A stretch of DNA of 64,000 nucleotides from an uncultured Pelagibacteraceae bacterium (GCA_902587155.1 CACIKE010000001.1:62001-126000); one strand, 5' to 3'; counted from the stretch's first letter, positions 33,403-43,271 are shown. Notes: generated by a model from the sequence alone, not told the origin. A program made the numbers and translations.

Positions 33403-35843
33403 TTATTTTTAAAATTAGTTTGTTTTAAAGGATTGTTGATTAATTCAATAGGATATTTTTTTTTCTCAATTTCAATAAATAAATCTTTTTTGTGAAGTTC
33501 ATCATTTGAAATATAGTTATAGATATAACCAAATGTTAAATTTTTCCTAAAATTAAAAGAATAATTGCCAGATGTTGATCTACCTATAATCTTATTTTCT
33601 AAATAAATAGGCTCATCATGAAGCAATAATGGCTCCCCTGGTTTGCTATCTTTTAGAGTAAACATTGCAAATCTACTTTTAATTTTTTCCTTTTTGATTT
33701 TTTCTAAAGCTTTTTTGCCAATAAATTCATCCTTCTTTTTAGAGCTTATTGTGAAAGATAAACCAGCTTGATATTGATTTTCTTCTGGTGAAATGTCGTG
33801 TCCCCAATGTAAAAATCCACTTTCCATTCGCATAATATCCATGGCATGCATACCGCAATTCGATAGGTTAAAATCTTTTCCTTTATTAACCAATAATTCA
33901 TAAATTTTTTTAGCATTTTCAGATTTAACATATAATTCGTAGCCTAATTCACCAACGTATGACAGTCTTTGAGTCCAAATTTTAATCCCATCAATAGTGA
34001 TATATTTTGCCGTACTAAACCTAAAATTATCATTTTCAAAATTGTCTTTTGAAATTGATTTCATTAAAGCTCTACTTTTTGGTCCAAAAACTCCAAAAAC
34101 ACAATAATCATCAGTAACGTCTTTTAACTTAACATCTTTTGAAAGGTGTTTATTAATATGAAATTTGTCTCTTTCTCGCGTAGCTGCAGAGCTTATTATT
34201 CTAAAATGATCTTTATCAATACAAACAACTGTTAGATCTGTTTCAATACCACCATCAGGATTTAACATATGTGTATAAACACATTTTCCAATCTCATTTT
34301 TAATATTAGATGTACAAATTTTTTGCAATTCCCTATGAGCCTGATTAGATTTTATCTCGAATTTTGAAAAAGGAGTTAAATCAAATAAACCAACATTTTT
34401 TATAGTATTATTTGTTTCATATTCTGCTGAAGGGTACCAATTTTGATAGTTGTAACTGTATTCATATTCTGTCTTTTCTCCATCTAATGCAAACCACATT
34501 GGTCTTTCATATCCACCAGAAACACCAAAACACGCACCAAAACTTTTTAATTCATCGTGATATGGAAGTGTTTTTATATTCCTAGAGGTTTTATGTTGTT
34601 TAAATGGCCAATGCATTCCATATAAATCTCCTAATGATTCCGTAATTCTTTTTTTAATAAAACTCAAGTCAGAGTGAAATTTTTGAAATCTTTTTATGTC
34701 ATAACAGAAAATATCCTCATTTATATGCCCATTAATCAACCATTCAGCTGTAACTTTACCAACACCTCCCCCACTTCCAATTCCAATACTATTTAATCCA
34801 CAGCATACAAAGAAGTTTTTTACCTCAGGTACTTCTCCAAGCAATGTATTTGTATCTGGAGTAAATGACTCTGGACCTGAAAAAAATTTTCTAATTCCTG
34901 CTGTTTCTAAAACTGGAAATCTTTTAATTGCTGTAGCTAAATAAGGCTCAAAATGCTCAAAATTTTCTTGAAATTCTCCAAAGGAAAAATCTTCTGGAAC
35001 TTTATTAATTTTATCCCATGCTGGAATTGATTGAGACTCAAAAATTCCAACCAATATTTTTCCAGCATCTTCTTTTATATAAGTTCTATTATCAAAATCT
35101 CTTATCACTGGTAAGGTTTTAGAAAGATTTTCAATTGGCTCAGTGATTATATAAAAGTGTTCTGCTGGATAAAGAGGAATGCTTACTCCAGCTTTTTCTC
35201 CAATTTGGCGTGACCACATTCCTGATGCTAAAACTATATACTCACAATCAATTATTTGACCATTTACTTTTACACCAGAAATTTTTCCATTTTTAGTTAT
35301 GATCTCATCAACGGGAGATTTTTCAAAAATCTTTGCACCTTCCATTCTAGCTGCTTTTGCCAACATATGTGTTACTCCAGATGGATCTGCAGCACCATCT
35401 CCTGGCATTAAAATTCCTCCTAAAACTTCATCAGTATTTACAATTGGATAATCTTTTTTAATTTGTTCTTTATCTAAAATTCTAACATCAACATCAAAAA
35501 GTTGTGCGGTTGTCGCTTGTCTTTGAAGCTCTTGCCATCTACCTTTATTTTCAGCAATTGAAAGTGCACCGTTCAATCTTAATCCAGCTGAATGATCAAC
35601 TTTCTTTTCAAGTTCTTTATATAGGTCTAAAGTATATTTTCTAATTTTAGTAATTGCTGCAGATGGACCTAGTTGACTTACTAATCCAGCTGCATGCCAA
35701 GTCGTACCTGATGTTAACTGATCTCTTTCTAAAAGGATTGTATCTTTCCAACCAAATTTAGCTAAATGATAAGCAACTGAACAACCAACTACTCCGCCTC
35801 CGATAACAACAACTTTGGTGCTACTTGGAAGTTTTTTTTCCAT
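33399..35843 (-). CDS. dimethylglycine/sarcosine dehydrogenase-type flavoprotein
   Basis: 814 aa. N-terminal DAO-type FAD domain (VVVIGGGVVGCSVAYHLAKFG; SGTTWHAAGLVSQLG, where His carries covalent FAD in dimethylglycine dehydrogenases), a central FAO_M linker (~370-430), and a C-terminal GcvT-like folate domain (~430-810; IETDLTVVCIDKD, YVGELGYELYV, GMHAMDIMRMESG). It removes a methyl group from dimethylglycine or sarcosine and passes it to tetrahydrofolate. Dimethylglycine versus sarcosine cannot be decided. Four bases downstream of the alanine dehydrogenase gene. Confidence 0.9.
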   Translation of the reverse strand: MEKKLPSSTKVVVIGGGVVGCSVAYHLAKFGWKDTILLERDQLTSGTTWHAAGLVSQLGPSAAITKIRKYTLDLYKELEKKVDHSAGLRLNGALSIAENKGRWQELQRQATTAQLFDVDVRILDKEQIKKDYPIVNTDEVLGGILMPGDGAADPSGVTHMLAKAARMEGAKIFEKSPVDEIITKNGKISGVKVNGQIIDCEYIVLASGMWSRQIGEKAGVSIPLYPAEHFYIITEPIENLSKTLPVIRDFDNRTYIKEDAGKILVGIFESQSIPAWDKINKVPEDFSFGEFQENFEHFEPYLATAIKRFPVLETAGIRKFFSGPESFTPDTNTLLGEVPEVKNFFVCCGLNSIGIGSGGGVGKVTAEWLINGHINEDIFCYDIKRFQKFHSDLSFIKKRITESLGDLYGMHWPFKQHKTSRNIKTLPYHDELKSFGACFGVSGGYERPMWFALDGEKTEYEYSYNYQNWYPSAEYETNNTIKNVGLFDLTPFSKFEIKSNQAHRELQKICTSNIKNEIGKCVYTHMLNPDGGIETDLTVVCIDKDHFRIISSAATRERDKFHINKHLSKDVKLKDVTDDYCVFGVFGPKSRALMKSISKDNFENDNFRFSTAKYITIDGIKIWTQRLSYVGELGYELYVKSENAKKIYELLVNKGKDFNLSNCGMHAMDIMRMESGFLHWGHDISPEENQYQAGLSFTISSKKKDEFIGKKALEKIKKEKIKSRFAMFTLKDSKPGEPLLLHDEPIYLENKIIGRSTSGNYSFNFRKNLTFGYIYNYISNDELHKKDLFIEIEKKKYPIELINNPLKQTNFKNN

Positions 35844-35847
35844 TTAA

Positions 35848-36966
35848 TTAATTTTTGATTGCATCTCCTGGGTTAACATATTCATGTCCAAATACATCTG
35901 CAACAGCTTTATAAGTCACATGACCCTTATGAACATTTAATCCTGCTAAAAAGTTTTTATCTTCACTAAGAGCTTTTTGATAACCTCTATTGGCTAATTT
36001 GACTAAATAAGGAAGTGTTGCTTTGTTTAATGCGATAGTTGATGTTCTAGGAACCCCTCCTGGCATGTTAGCCACACAATAATGAACAACATTATCAACT
36101 ATAAAAGTTGGATCATTAAAGGTCGTCGGTTTACTTGTTTCTACACAACCACCTTGATCAATTGCAACGTCAACAATAACCGAGCCTCTTTTCATCAATT
36201 TTAACATATCTTTCGTGACTAATTTAGGCGCCTCTGCTCCGGGAATTAAAACTCCTCCTACTATTAAATCTGCTTCAGCTACTAACTTTTTTAAATCTAT
36301 CTTATCACTTTGTTCTGGGATAATTTTATCTCCAAACATTTCAACTAATTGTTTTAGTCTTGCTTCTGATTTATCTACAACATGAACTTTTGCCTTCATA
36401 CCAGTTGCTATAGTTGCAGCATTTTCTCCCACTACACCTCCACCTAAAATTAAAACATTCGCTGGTTCACCACCAGGAGCTCCACCCAATAATACTCCTC
36501 TACCTTTTTGGTTTTTTTCTAAACAATGTGCTCCAGCTTGAACTGACATACGTCCTGCTACAGCACTCATTGGTGCAAGTAAAGGAAGCCTTCCATTATC
36601 ATCAGTAATGGTTTCATAAGCTATATTAATACTTTTTGATTTTACCAAACCCTCTGTCAATTCTTTTGCAGCAGCCAGATGTAAATAAGTGTATACGATT
36701 TGATTTTCTTTAATCATTTCAACCTCAACTTTTTGAGGTTCTTTAACTTTAACAATTATTTCAGCGTCATTAAAAATATCAGTGGCTTTTTCAATAATTT
36801 TAGCTCCAGCATTTTTGTACTGATCATTGTCGAAACCTGCTTCAAAGCCTCCATTGTTTTCTACTAATACTTCATGTCCTTCAGAGACAAGAGTTTTTAC
36901 ACTATCTGGTGTTAAGCCTATTCTATTTTCTTGAGGTTTAATTTCTTTAGGTACGCCAATTCTCAT
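35848..36966 (-). CDS. ald: alanine dehydrogenase
   Basis: 372 aa, the family length. MRIGVPKEIKPQENRIGLTP opening, TYLHLAAA, the substrate segment LLAPMSAVAGRMS, NAD site LILGGGVVGENAA, and VDVAIDQGGCVETSKPTTF are all characteristic. It interconverts alanine and pyruvate with NAD. With the transaminase encoded ten bases upstream, it would regenerate pyruvate and release ammonium, the standard partner reaction for taurine-pyruvate aminotransferase. Confidence 0.95.
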   Translation of the reverse strand: MRIGVPKEIKPQENRIGLTPDSVKTLVSEGHEVLVENNGGFEAGFDNDQYKNAGAKIIEKATDIFNDAEIIVKVKEPQKVEVEMIKENQIVYTYLHLAAAKELTEGLVKSKSINIAYETITDDNGRLPLLAPMSAVAGRMSVQAGAHCLEKNQKGRGVLLGGAPGGEPANVLILGGGVVGENAATIATGMKAKVHVVDKSEARLKQLVEMFGDKIIPEQSDKIDLKKLVAEADLIVGGVLIPGAEAPKLVTKDMLKLMKRGSVIVDVAIDQGGCVETSKPTTFNDPTFIVDNVVHYCVANMPGGVPRTSTIALNKATLPYLVKLANRGYQKALSEDKNFLAGLNVHKGHVTYKAVADVFGHEYVNPGDAIKN

Positions 36967-36975
36967 TAACGAAAT

Positions 36976-38322
36976 TTAATTCTTTTTACTTTTTGCGTAA
37001 TTAGTTATTCCGGTTCTTAATTTTTCGATAATTTCATCAATATGTTTTTTTTCACAAATAAACATCGGTGCTATAATTAAACAATCACCTGTAGCTTTGA
37101 AATTTACTCCAGCATCATAACAATGTTTAAAAGTAGCTAAGCCTGCTTTACCAGGTCTACCATCAGTTTTAATATCTATACCGCCCATCATTCCATAGCC
37201 TCTAATGTTATCGACTACATCAATATCTTTTAGTGAAAATAGTCCTTCTTGGAAGTAAGGAGCAAGTTCTTTTGCTCTATTGAAAATATCTTCTTTTTCA
37301 AAAATATCTTGAACAGCTAATGCTGCTGCAACAGAAATTGGTATTCCTGAATAAGTGTAACCATGAAATAATTCTATCGCACCTTTTGGAGAATTATCCA
37401 TAACTGCATCATAAATTTCTTCTTTACAAGCAACTACACCAAATGGAACTATTCCATTAGTTGTTGCTTTTGCCATAGTCATTATGTCAGGTGTTACACC
37501 AAACTCTTGAGCTCCAAAAGCTGAACCAGTTCTTCCCCATCCAGTAATAACTTCATCAAAAATCAAAAGAATTTTATGTTTGTCACATAGTTCTCTTAAT
37601 CTTTGTAAATATCCAACTGGTGGAACTAAAGTTCCTGTAGAACCAGCAATTGGCTCAACAATACAAGCTGCAATATTTTCTGAACCAAAATTAGTACAAA
37701 TTCTTTCTAAGTCATTAGCAATTTCAGCGCCTGTTTCAGGTTGACCTGATATAAATTTATGTTCATCTAAATGTGTATGTCTCATATGAACAACACCTGG
37801 CATCAAAACACTTGCATAAGCTTTGACATTATTAATCATGCCGCCTACTGATGTTGCTCCTATATTCATCCCATGATATGCACGTTCTCTTCCGACAAAT
37901 CTAAATCTTTGTCCTTCGCCTCTTGCTTTGTGGTAAGCAATACTAATTTTGATCGCTGTTTCAACTGCAGTAGATCCACAAATTGTATAAAAAATTTTAT
38001 TTAAATTTCCTGGTGTATGTTTTGAAATTCTAGTTGCTAATTCAAAAGATCCACCAAATCCTTGTTGGAAGGGTTGACAATAATCTAAAGTTTGTAATTG
38101 ATTTGTTATTGCCTCAATAATTTCTTTTCTACCATGTCCTAAAGGATTGCAGAATAATCCTGAGCTAGCATCAATTTGAGTTTTACCTTGGTGATTTTTT
38201 AAATATACACCTTTTGCCTCTACTATAAGTTTTGGATTTTCTTTAAAATCTTTATTAGATGTAAATGGCATCCAATGTTCATTTAAAGAATTAGGTACAG
38301 ATGTTCTTTTTTCTGAGCTCAT
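36976..38322 (-). CDS. class III omega-aminotransferase, probable taurine-pyruvate type
   Basis: 448 aa. PLP site with catalytic Lys in DIMTMAKATTNGIVPFG (about residue 285), preceded by LIFDEVITGWGRTGSAFGAQ and CGSTAVETAIK. HWMPFTSNKDFKENP at the start is typical of beta-alanine/taurine-pyruvate transaminases. Divergent from tauABC and upstream of ald, which favours taurine-pyruvate aminotransferase giving sulfoacetaldehyde and alanine. Beta-alanine or putrescine transaminase remains possible. The gene for sulfoacetaldehyde acetyltransferase (xsc) is not in the window. Confidence 0.82.
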   Translation of the reverse strand: MSSEKRTSVPNSLNEHWMPFTSNKDFKENPKLIVEAKGVYLKNHQGKTQIDASSGLFCNPLGHGRKEIIEAITNQLQTLDYCQPFQQGFGGSFELATRISKHTPGNLNKIFYTICGSTAVETAIKISIAYHKARGEGQRFRFVGRERAYHGMNIGATSVGGMINNVKAYASVLMPGVVHMRHTHLDEHKFISGQPETGAEIANDLERICTNFGSENIAACIVEPIAGSTGTLVPPVGYLQRLRELCDKHKILLIFDEVITGWGRTGSAFGAQEFGVTPDIMTMAKATTNGIVPFGVVACKEEIYDAVMDNSPKGAIELFHGYTYSGIPISVAAALAVQDIFEKEDIFNRAKELAPYFQEGLFSLKDIDVVDNIRGYGMMGGIDIKTDGRPGKAGLATFKHCYDAGVNFKATGDCLIIAPMFICEKKHIDEIIEKLRTGITNYAKSKKN

Positions 38323-38395
38323 TTTAAAATTTTATAATTGGTTAATTAGTGAATCCTTAGACTAATTAAGTCCAATAAACCACCAAAATAATTGT

Positions 38396-38412
38396 CACAA
38401 CTTAAAGTTGTG
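38396..38412. promoter_or_regulatory. 17-bp palindrome between the transaminase and tauA, candidate operator
   Basis: Perfect inverted repeat CACAACTT-A-AAGTTGTG in the 176-base divergent region, about 75 bases from the transaminase start and 87 from tauA. It could be the site of a dimeric regulator controlling sulfonate genes both ways. No regulator gene is adjacent. The role is inference; the symmetry is seen. Confidence 0.5.
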
Positions 38413-38498
38413 TAACTAGAATGAGCATTTTTTTGTTTTACATATAGGTCAATTTAATCTTAAAATTGAAACATATAAATAAACAAGGAAGAGGAAAA

Positions 38499-39440
38499 AT
38501 GAAAAAAATAATTAGTTTTATTCTTGGATGTTTTGTAGCTCTTAATCTTTCAATTTCAGTTGCTAATTCTGCAGCTAATGAAGTTAGAGTTGCATACTTC
38601 TTAGAGTGGCCAAGCCCAAATCTAGAGGATATGATGAAGAAAAACTTTGCTAAAGCTCTAGGGGTTCCTGTTAAGTGGACAAACTTTACTAACGGTGGTG
38701 CAATGACTGATGCTATGTTAGCGGGAGACATTGATATCTCTTACTCTCAAGGTTTAGTTCCATTCATTAATGCTGTTAAATCAAAAGCTCCTATCAAACT
38801 TGTAGATATTGCTATGGAATACGGAATGGGTGGTACAACATGTGTAACATCTAATGCTTCAGGTATAACAAAAGCTAACGCTACAGAACTTGAAGGTAAA
38901 AAAGTTGCTGTTCCACTAGGCACAATGGCTGAATACGTTTTTGATGAAAGTATGAAAGTTGTTGGTGCGGACAGAAAAAAAATGGATATCATTCAAATGG
39001 ACCCTGAAGAAGGCGCTGCTGCTTTGGTAAGTGGTGATGTTGTAATGGCATGTTTATTTGGTGGTAACTCAATTAAAGCTGCAACTGCAGTTGGATCTAG
39101 ATTACTTACAGTTCAAGAAGCTAGAGACGCAGGTATCTTAGGTATTGATATCACTTCAGTAACTACTAAGTTTATGAAGGAAAATCCAGGTATGCTAAGA
39201 ACTTTTATTGAAGTAACTCATGAGGCTAATGCAAGATATAGAGCTGGTAAAAGCGATATGAATTCAATGTCAAAAGCTTCTGAAATGAAAGTTGCTGATA
39301 TGAAAGAAACTTTAAGTGGCTTTAAATTTCTAACACCAGAGGAAACTAAACAATCTATGGAAAGTGGAAATCTTGATGCATTCTTAAAAGGAATGGGAAC
39401 ACCAAGAGGAAACGTAGATACTAGTTTCTTACCTTTATAA
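38499..39440 (+). CDS. tauA: taurine/sulfonate ABC transporter periplasmic binding protein
   Basis: 313 aa from the ATG at 38499, which has an excellent ribosome site (AAGGAAGAGG); an in-frame ATG at 38466 would add 11 residues before the signal peptide. Signal peptide residues 1-24 (ends SVANSA). The mature protein starts NEVRVAYFLEWPSPN, followed by TNFTNGGAMTDAMLAGDIDISYSQG and VAVPLGTMAEYVFDES, as in TauA-type NMT1-like proteins. It should bind taurine or a related sulfonate and deliver it to TauBC. Confidence 0.9.
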   Translation: MKKIISFILGCFVALNLSISVANSAANEVRVAYFLEWPSPNLEDMMKKNFAKALGVPVKWTNFTNGGAMTDAMLAGDIDISYSQGLVPFINAVKSKAPIKLVDIAMEYGMGGTTCVTSNASGITKANATELEGKKVAVPLGTMAEYVFDESMKVVGADRKKMDIIQMDPEEGAAALVSGDVVMACLFGGNSIKAATAVGSRLLTVQEARDAGILGIDITSVTTKFMKENPGMLRTFIEVTHEANARYRAGKSDMNSMSKASEMKVADMKETLSGFKFLTPEETKQSMESGNLDAFLKGMGTPRGNVDTSFLPL

Positions 39441-39461
39441 TCTAAGGGTAATTTAAATTTT

Positions 39462-39500
39462 AATAGGCGCCAATTGTAATAAATTGGTGCCTATTTTTTT
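39462..39500 (+). terminator. hairpin plus U-tract between tauA and tauB
   Basis: A 14-bp stem (39462-39475 with 39482-39495, one G-U pair) with a six-base loop, followed by seven T residues. It has the form of an intrinsic terminator yet lies inside the tauABC unit, 28 bases before tauB, so it most likely gives partial termination and excess tauA mRNA. Confidence 0.8.
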
Positions 39501-39528
39501 ATTAAAAATTCAAATATAAAGTCTCTTT

Positions 39529-40326
39529 ATGAGTGATTTAGTTTCACAAAATCTAAACATGATTTTTAAAACTCCTAAAGGAGAAACTGTTCATGCATTA
39601 AAAGATTTAAATTTTACTCTCAAAAAAGGAGAGCTTCTCACAGTTCTTGGGCCGTCTGGTTGCGGAAAGACTACGTTATTAAATATTACTGCGGGATTTA
39701 TTAGACCAACTTCAGGAAGTATTACTCTTAATAATAAAGAAATAGATGGACCAGGAGTTGAGCGAGGAATGGTTTTTCAGCAAGGTGCTTTATTTGAATG
39801 GCTAACAGTTGCTGAAAATGTCAACTTTGGACTAAGAATGAAAAAAGAAGATCCAATTGAAACTCAGAAAAAAGTTGACGAATGGTTAGAGATTGTTGGA
39901 TTAAAAGGTTTTGGAAACACTCCAACTTATCAATTATCTGGAGGAATGCAGCAAAGAGTTGCCCTTGCAAGATGTCTAATCAACAACCCAGATTTGATTT
40001 TAATGGATGAACCATTAGGAGCTCTTGATGCTCTTACGAGAGAAAAAATGCAGTCTCTAGTTTTAAAAATTTGGAAAGAAACAGGCAAAACCATTATTCT
40101 GATTACTCATTCAGTCGAGGAGGCTTTGCTTCTTGGAGAAAGACTATATGTGATGGCTCCAAGACCAGGAAGAATACATAAAGAATATAATCTGCCATTC
40201 GCTTCAATGGGATTAAAAGAAGATTTACGAGAAATTAAAAAAAATAAAGAGTTTTCTCAAAAACGAGAAGAAATCCTTGAAATGATCTGGAACATGGAAG
40301 AGGAAATTATGGGGAAAGATAATTAA
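39529..40326 (+). CDS. tauB: taurine/sulfonate ABC transporter ATP-binding protein
   Basis: 265 aa. Walker A GPSGCGKTTLLN (about 44-55), Q-loop VFQQGALFEW, signature LSGGMQQR, Walker B LILMDEPLGALD and H-loop ITHSVEEAL are all intact. Belongs to the nitrate/sulfonate/taurine ATPase group. Powers import with TauC; the tauC ATG follows immediately after its stop codon. Confidence 0.93.
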   Translation: MSDLVSQNLNMIFKTPKGETVHALKDLNFTLKKGELLTVLGPSGCGKTTLLNITAGFIRPTSGSITLNNKEIDGPGVERGMVFQQGALFEWLTVAENVNFGLRMKKEDPIETQKKVDEWLEIVGLKGFGNTPTYQLSGGMQQRVALARCLINNPDLILMDEPLGALDALTREKMQSLVLKIWKETGKTIILITHSVEEALLLGERLYVMAPRPGRIHKEYNLPFASMGLKEDLREIKKNKEFSQKREEILEMIWNMEEEIMGKDN

Positions 40327-42252
40327 ATGTTAACTCAGATACTAACGTTTCTTATATTCTTCGCTGTAATCGGCTGTATTCTTTATGGAAGAAGATTAAT
40401 AAGGACTGAAAAAGTAGATGCTGTATTTGGAAATCCAGAGAGAGCACTAGGGGGTACTCACTGGGTAATTGTTGGAAGTAGTTTTTTACTTTTAATTTGG
40501 CTTTATTATTCATGGGATATTGCCAAAGGATTTTACCCAAAATCTGCCAACGAACTATGCCAGGTTGCAAAAGTTAATGACTCTTTGCTAGGATTAAAAT
40601 ATCAATTTCCAATTGAGGAAAGAGAGTTCAAAAGTACTTCGCAAATCAAAAAAGAAAATAAAAATTTAAAATTAATTCAAAATGAAATTCAAAATTCTGA
40701 AGAACTGAATAGTCAACAAAAAACGATACTGATTAGTTATATTAGTAAAACTAATCAACTTATCCCATTACTTACAAATGAGGATTTATTAGAGATTGAG
40801 ACTAAACAAAAAATAGATGATATTACTGGAAAAATTAATCTATTAACTGAAAATTTCCAAAAATCTGATTATCCATTTGAAACAGAACAAGAGTTAAATG
40901 AAAGATTGAAAGCGGTTGATGAAGAAGGTGGTTGGGGTATAACTAAAGTAAATGCAGGTTCGGGTTCTATTGAAAATACATTAGAAGTACCTTTAGTGCC
41001 TGCAACGTATAGAGGTTTAAAGTTTCACACAGCCGCCCAAGAATTAAATTTAATAAGTGATGAATTTTTTAAGTTAAGAAATCATAACCCTCAATTTAAA
41101 AATAAGATTAAAGAGCTTAAAGAGGAAATTAAATCTTATAGAAAAAGTTTAAGCGATAGTGAGGAAGTGGCTTCAACATACGCAAAAAATATTGTTAAGA
41201 TCGCTAGAAGAATAGAATTTGCAAGTATCTACCCTCCAAATGCATTAGATAAGATGCAGGCAGCAATTGTTAAATTTGATAATGCTCAAAAAAAAGAACA
41301 AGGTGGATTGAGATTAATTGATATTTTCTTATTTCCTGCAGGAACTATCGTTGCTAGTGGTCCAAGTTGTTCAGAACAGGGATCAGGTAGATGGTTACCT
41401 AAGCCATCCGATACCTTCAATAAATTTATATTAATGTCAAAACCCAGTGTCGGTTATAAAGATATTCCTCTATTGTGGATACAAATGGTTGATGTGAGCA
41501 AAATGATTGGCTTTATTTTGCCAGACTGGATTGCAGATATTTTACCAGGTGAGTATCCTGTTCATAGTAAAGATGGAATAGTAAAACAAAACTTCAAAGG
41601 TGGAGTTTTAAAAATTGTAACTGGTGATTTTAATTTATTTAAAGTGCCTGTTCCTTATGGACATATTTGGGATTCTTTTCTAAGAGTTTTTCTTGGTTTG
41701 GTATTTGGGATATTAATTGGTGTCCCTCTTGGTCTTTTTATGGGTTTAAATAGATTTGCAAAAGGTTTTTTTGATCCTTTGATTGAACTTTATAGACCTG
41801 TTCCTCCTCTTGCATGGGCTCCTCTAATAATTTCAGTATTAGGAATTGATAATACTGGAAAAGTTTTTTTACTATTTATGGTTTCTTTATCTATAATGAT
41901 TATTTCAGCACGAGCGGGTGCATCAGGAACGCAATTATCAAAAATTCATGCAGCTCACTCATTGGGAGCATCAAAAAGACAAATATTAAGACATGTTATT
42001 TTTCCAAACTCATTACCAGAGATACTTACTGGTATAAGAGTTGCAGTGGGTATGTGTTGGGGAACCTTGGTAGCTGCAGAATTTTTAGCTGGTACTACTG
42101 GTATTGGTTTTGTTGAAAATGTAGCCAAGAAATATTTTCAATATGAGGTGATTTGGATAACAATTTTTATAATGGGAATGCTTGGATTATTATTCGATAT
42201 AACACTAAGAAAAATTATTGATAAAACTATTCCATGGCGTGGAAAAGGTTAA
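40327..42252 (+). CDS. tauC: taurine/sulfonate ABC transporter permease with large N-terminal extension
   Basis: 641 aa, more than twice the usual ~270. The C-terminal ~220 residues are a standard TauC/SsuC permease: HIWDSFLRVFLGLVFGILIGVPLG, YRPVPPLAWAPLIISVLGI, and the EAA loop AAHSLGASKRQILRHVIFPNSLPEI. Before it lie two extra helices (~3-20 and 46-65) and a ~290-residue charged segment with likely coiled coils (residues ~95-180 and 250-290), probably periplasmic. The function of the extension is unknown. The frame is open throughout. Confidence 0.88.
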   Translation: MLTQILTFLIFFAVIGCILYGRRLIRTEKVDAVFGNPERALGGTHWVIVGSSFLLLIWLYYSWDIAKGFYPKSANELCQVAKVNDSLLGLKYQFPIEEREFKSTSQIKKENKNLKLIQNEIQNSEELNSQQKTILISYISKTNQLIPLLTNEDLLEIETKQKIDDITGKINLLTENFQKSDYPFETEQELNERLKAVDEEGGWGITKVNAGSGSIENTLEVPLVPATYRGLKFHTAAQELNLISDEFFKLRNHNPQFKNKIKELKEEIKSYRKSLSDSEEVASTYAKNIVKIARRIEFASIYPPNALDKMQAAIVKFDNAQKKEQGGLRLIDIFLFPAGTIVASGPSCSEQGSGRWLPKPSDTFNKFILMSKPSVGYKDIPLLWIQMVDVSKMIGFILPDWIADILPGEYPVHSKDGIVKQNFKGGVLKIVTGDFNLFKVPVPYGHIWDSFLRVFLGLVFGILIGVPLGLFMGLNRFAKGFFDPLIELYRPVPPLAWAPLIISVLGIDNTGKVFLLFMVSLSIMIISARAGASGTQLSKIHAAHSLGASKRQILRHVIFPNSLPEILTGIRVAVGMCWGTLVAAEFLAGTTGIGFVENVAKKYFQYEVIWITIFIMGMLGLLFDITLRKIIDKTIPWRGKG

Positions 42253-42359
42253 ATTGAAGGCTAAAATTATTGATATAAAAGATATAAAATGAATTTAAAA
42301 AAAGAGATTAAAATCTCTAAAATTATTAAAAAAGAATTTAAAATTCTGAAAAACTAATT

Positions 42360-43271
42360 ATGCTTTCAAATAAAGAAATTATTGTTCCAAATAATCTATT
42401 AAATGCTGCTCTTAAAAATAAAGGAGTGAAAGCTGGAATTGTTAATGCTGGGAAACCATTACCAATGTTATCTGTTCAAGATGCAGTCAAAGAAAATTTA
42501 ATTGATCCGATTTTTATAGGAGATGAAAAAGAAATTTTAAAGTGTGCAGAAGATTTAAACTGGGATATTTCCAAATATGAAATTATTAATGAACCGGTTG
42601 AAAATAATACAGCAGGTATAGCTGCAAAACTCGCTAGTGAAGGAAAAATAAGAATTATAGTCAAAGGACATATACATACAGATATTTTAATGAAAGAGGT
42701 TTTAAAAAGAGAATATAACTTAATGGGAAAAACAAGGTTAAGTCATATCTGGCATATGACATTAGAAAAAGATGATAAACCTCTTATAATTACTGATGGT
42801 GCTTTAAATGTGTTACCAAATGTAAAAACCAAAATGCATATCTTAAAAAATGTTATTAATTTTTCTCAAAGAATTGGAATTGAAAGACCAAAAATTGCAG
42901 TATTGTCTGCTACAGAAGAAGTTTTGGATAGTGTTCCAAGTTCTAAAGAAGCTGAAGAAATTACAAATCTAGCAAAAAAAGAAAATTTAAATGCCGATGT
43001 ATTTGGGCCTTTAGCTTTTGATAATAGTATATCAAAAAAATCTGCAACTATTAAAGGTATTAAAAATGATGTTGCAGGAATTGCTGATGTTTTATTAGTG
43101 CCCAGCGTTGAGACAGGTAATGCATTGGTTAAAATGTTAATATATTTTAGTGGTGCATGTGCTGCAGGAGTAGTTGTAGGTGGTAAAGTACCTGTGGTAA
43201 TTACTAGCCGCTCCGATGAAGCACCTGCTAGACTAGCATCAATAGCTGCAGCTGTTGTTGCACTAAATTAA
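42360..43271 (+). CDS. phosphate acetyl/butyryltransferase family protein
   Basis: 303 aa, the short (Ptb/PduL-unrelated) phosphotransacetylase type: AVKENLIDPIFIGDEKEI, LASEGKIRIIVKGHIHTDILMKEV, ITDGALNVLPN, VLSATEEV and a C-terminal LLVPSVETGNALVKMLIYFSGA. It interconverts acyl-CoA and acyl-phosphate. In sulfoacetaldehyde metabolism such an enzyme turns the acetyl phosphate made by Xsc into acetyl-CoA, which fits this location. Phosphate butyryltransferase activity is an alternative. Confidence 0.82.
   Translation: MLSNKEIIVPNNLLNAALKNKGVKAGIVNAGKPLPMLSVQDAVKENLIDPIFIGDEKEILKCAEDLNWDISKYEIINEPVENNTAGIAAKLASEGKIRIIVKGHIHTDILMKEVLKREYNLMGKTRLSHIWHMTLEKDDKPLIITDGALNVLPNVKTKMHILKNVINFSQRIGIERPKIAVLSATEEVLDSVPSSKEAEEITNLAKKENLNADVFGPLAFDNSISKKSATIKGIKNDVAGIADVLLVPSVETGNALVKMLIYFSGACAAGVVVGGKVPVVITSRSDEAPARLASIAAAVVALN

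Noticed and set aside
42290-42358. 22-codon Lys-rich leader peptide ending just before the pta-like gene
   Set aside because: Open frame exists, but the sequence is low-complexity AT-rich with two tiny 6-bp inverted repeats, no ribosome site, and no amino-acid logic for attenuation of this gene.
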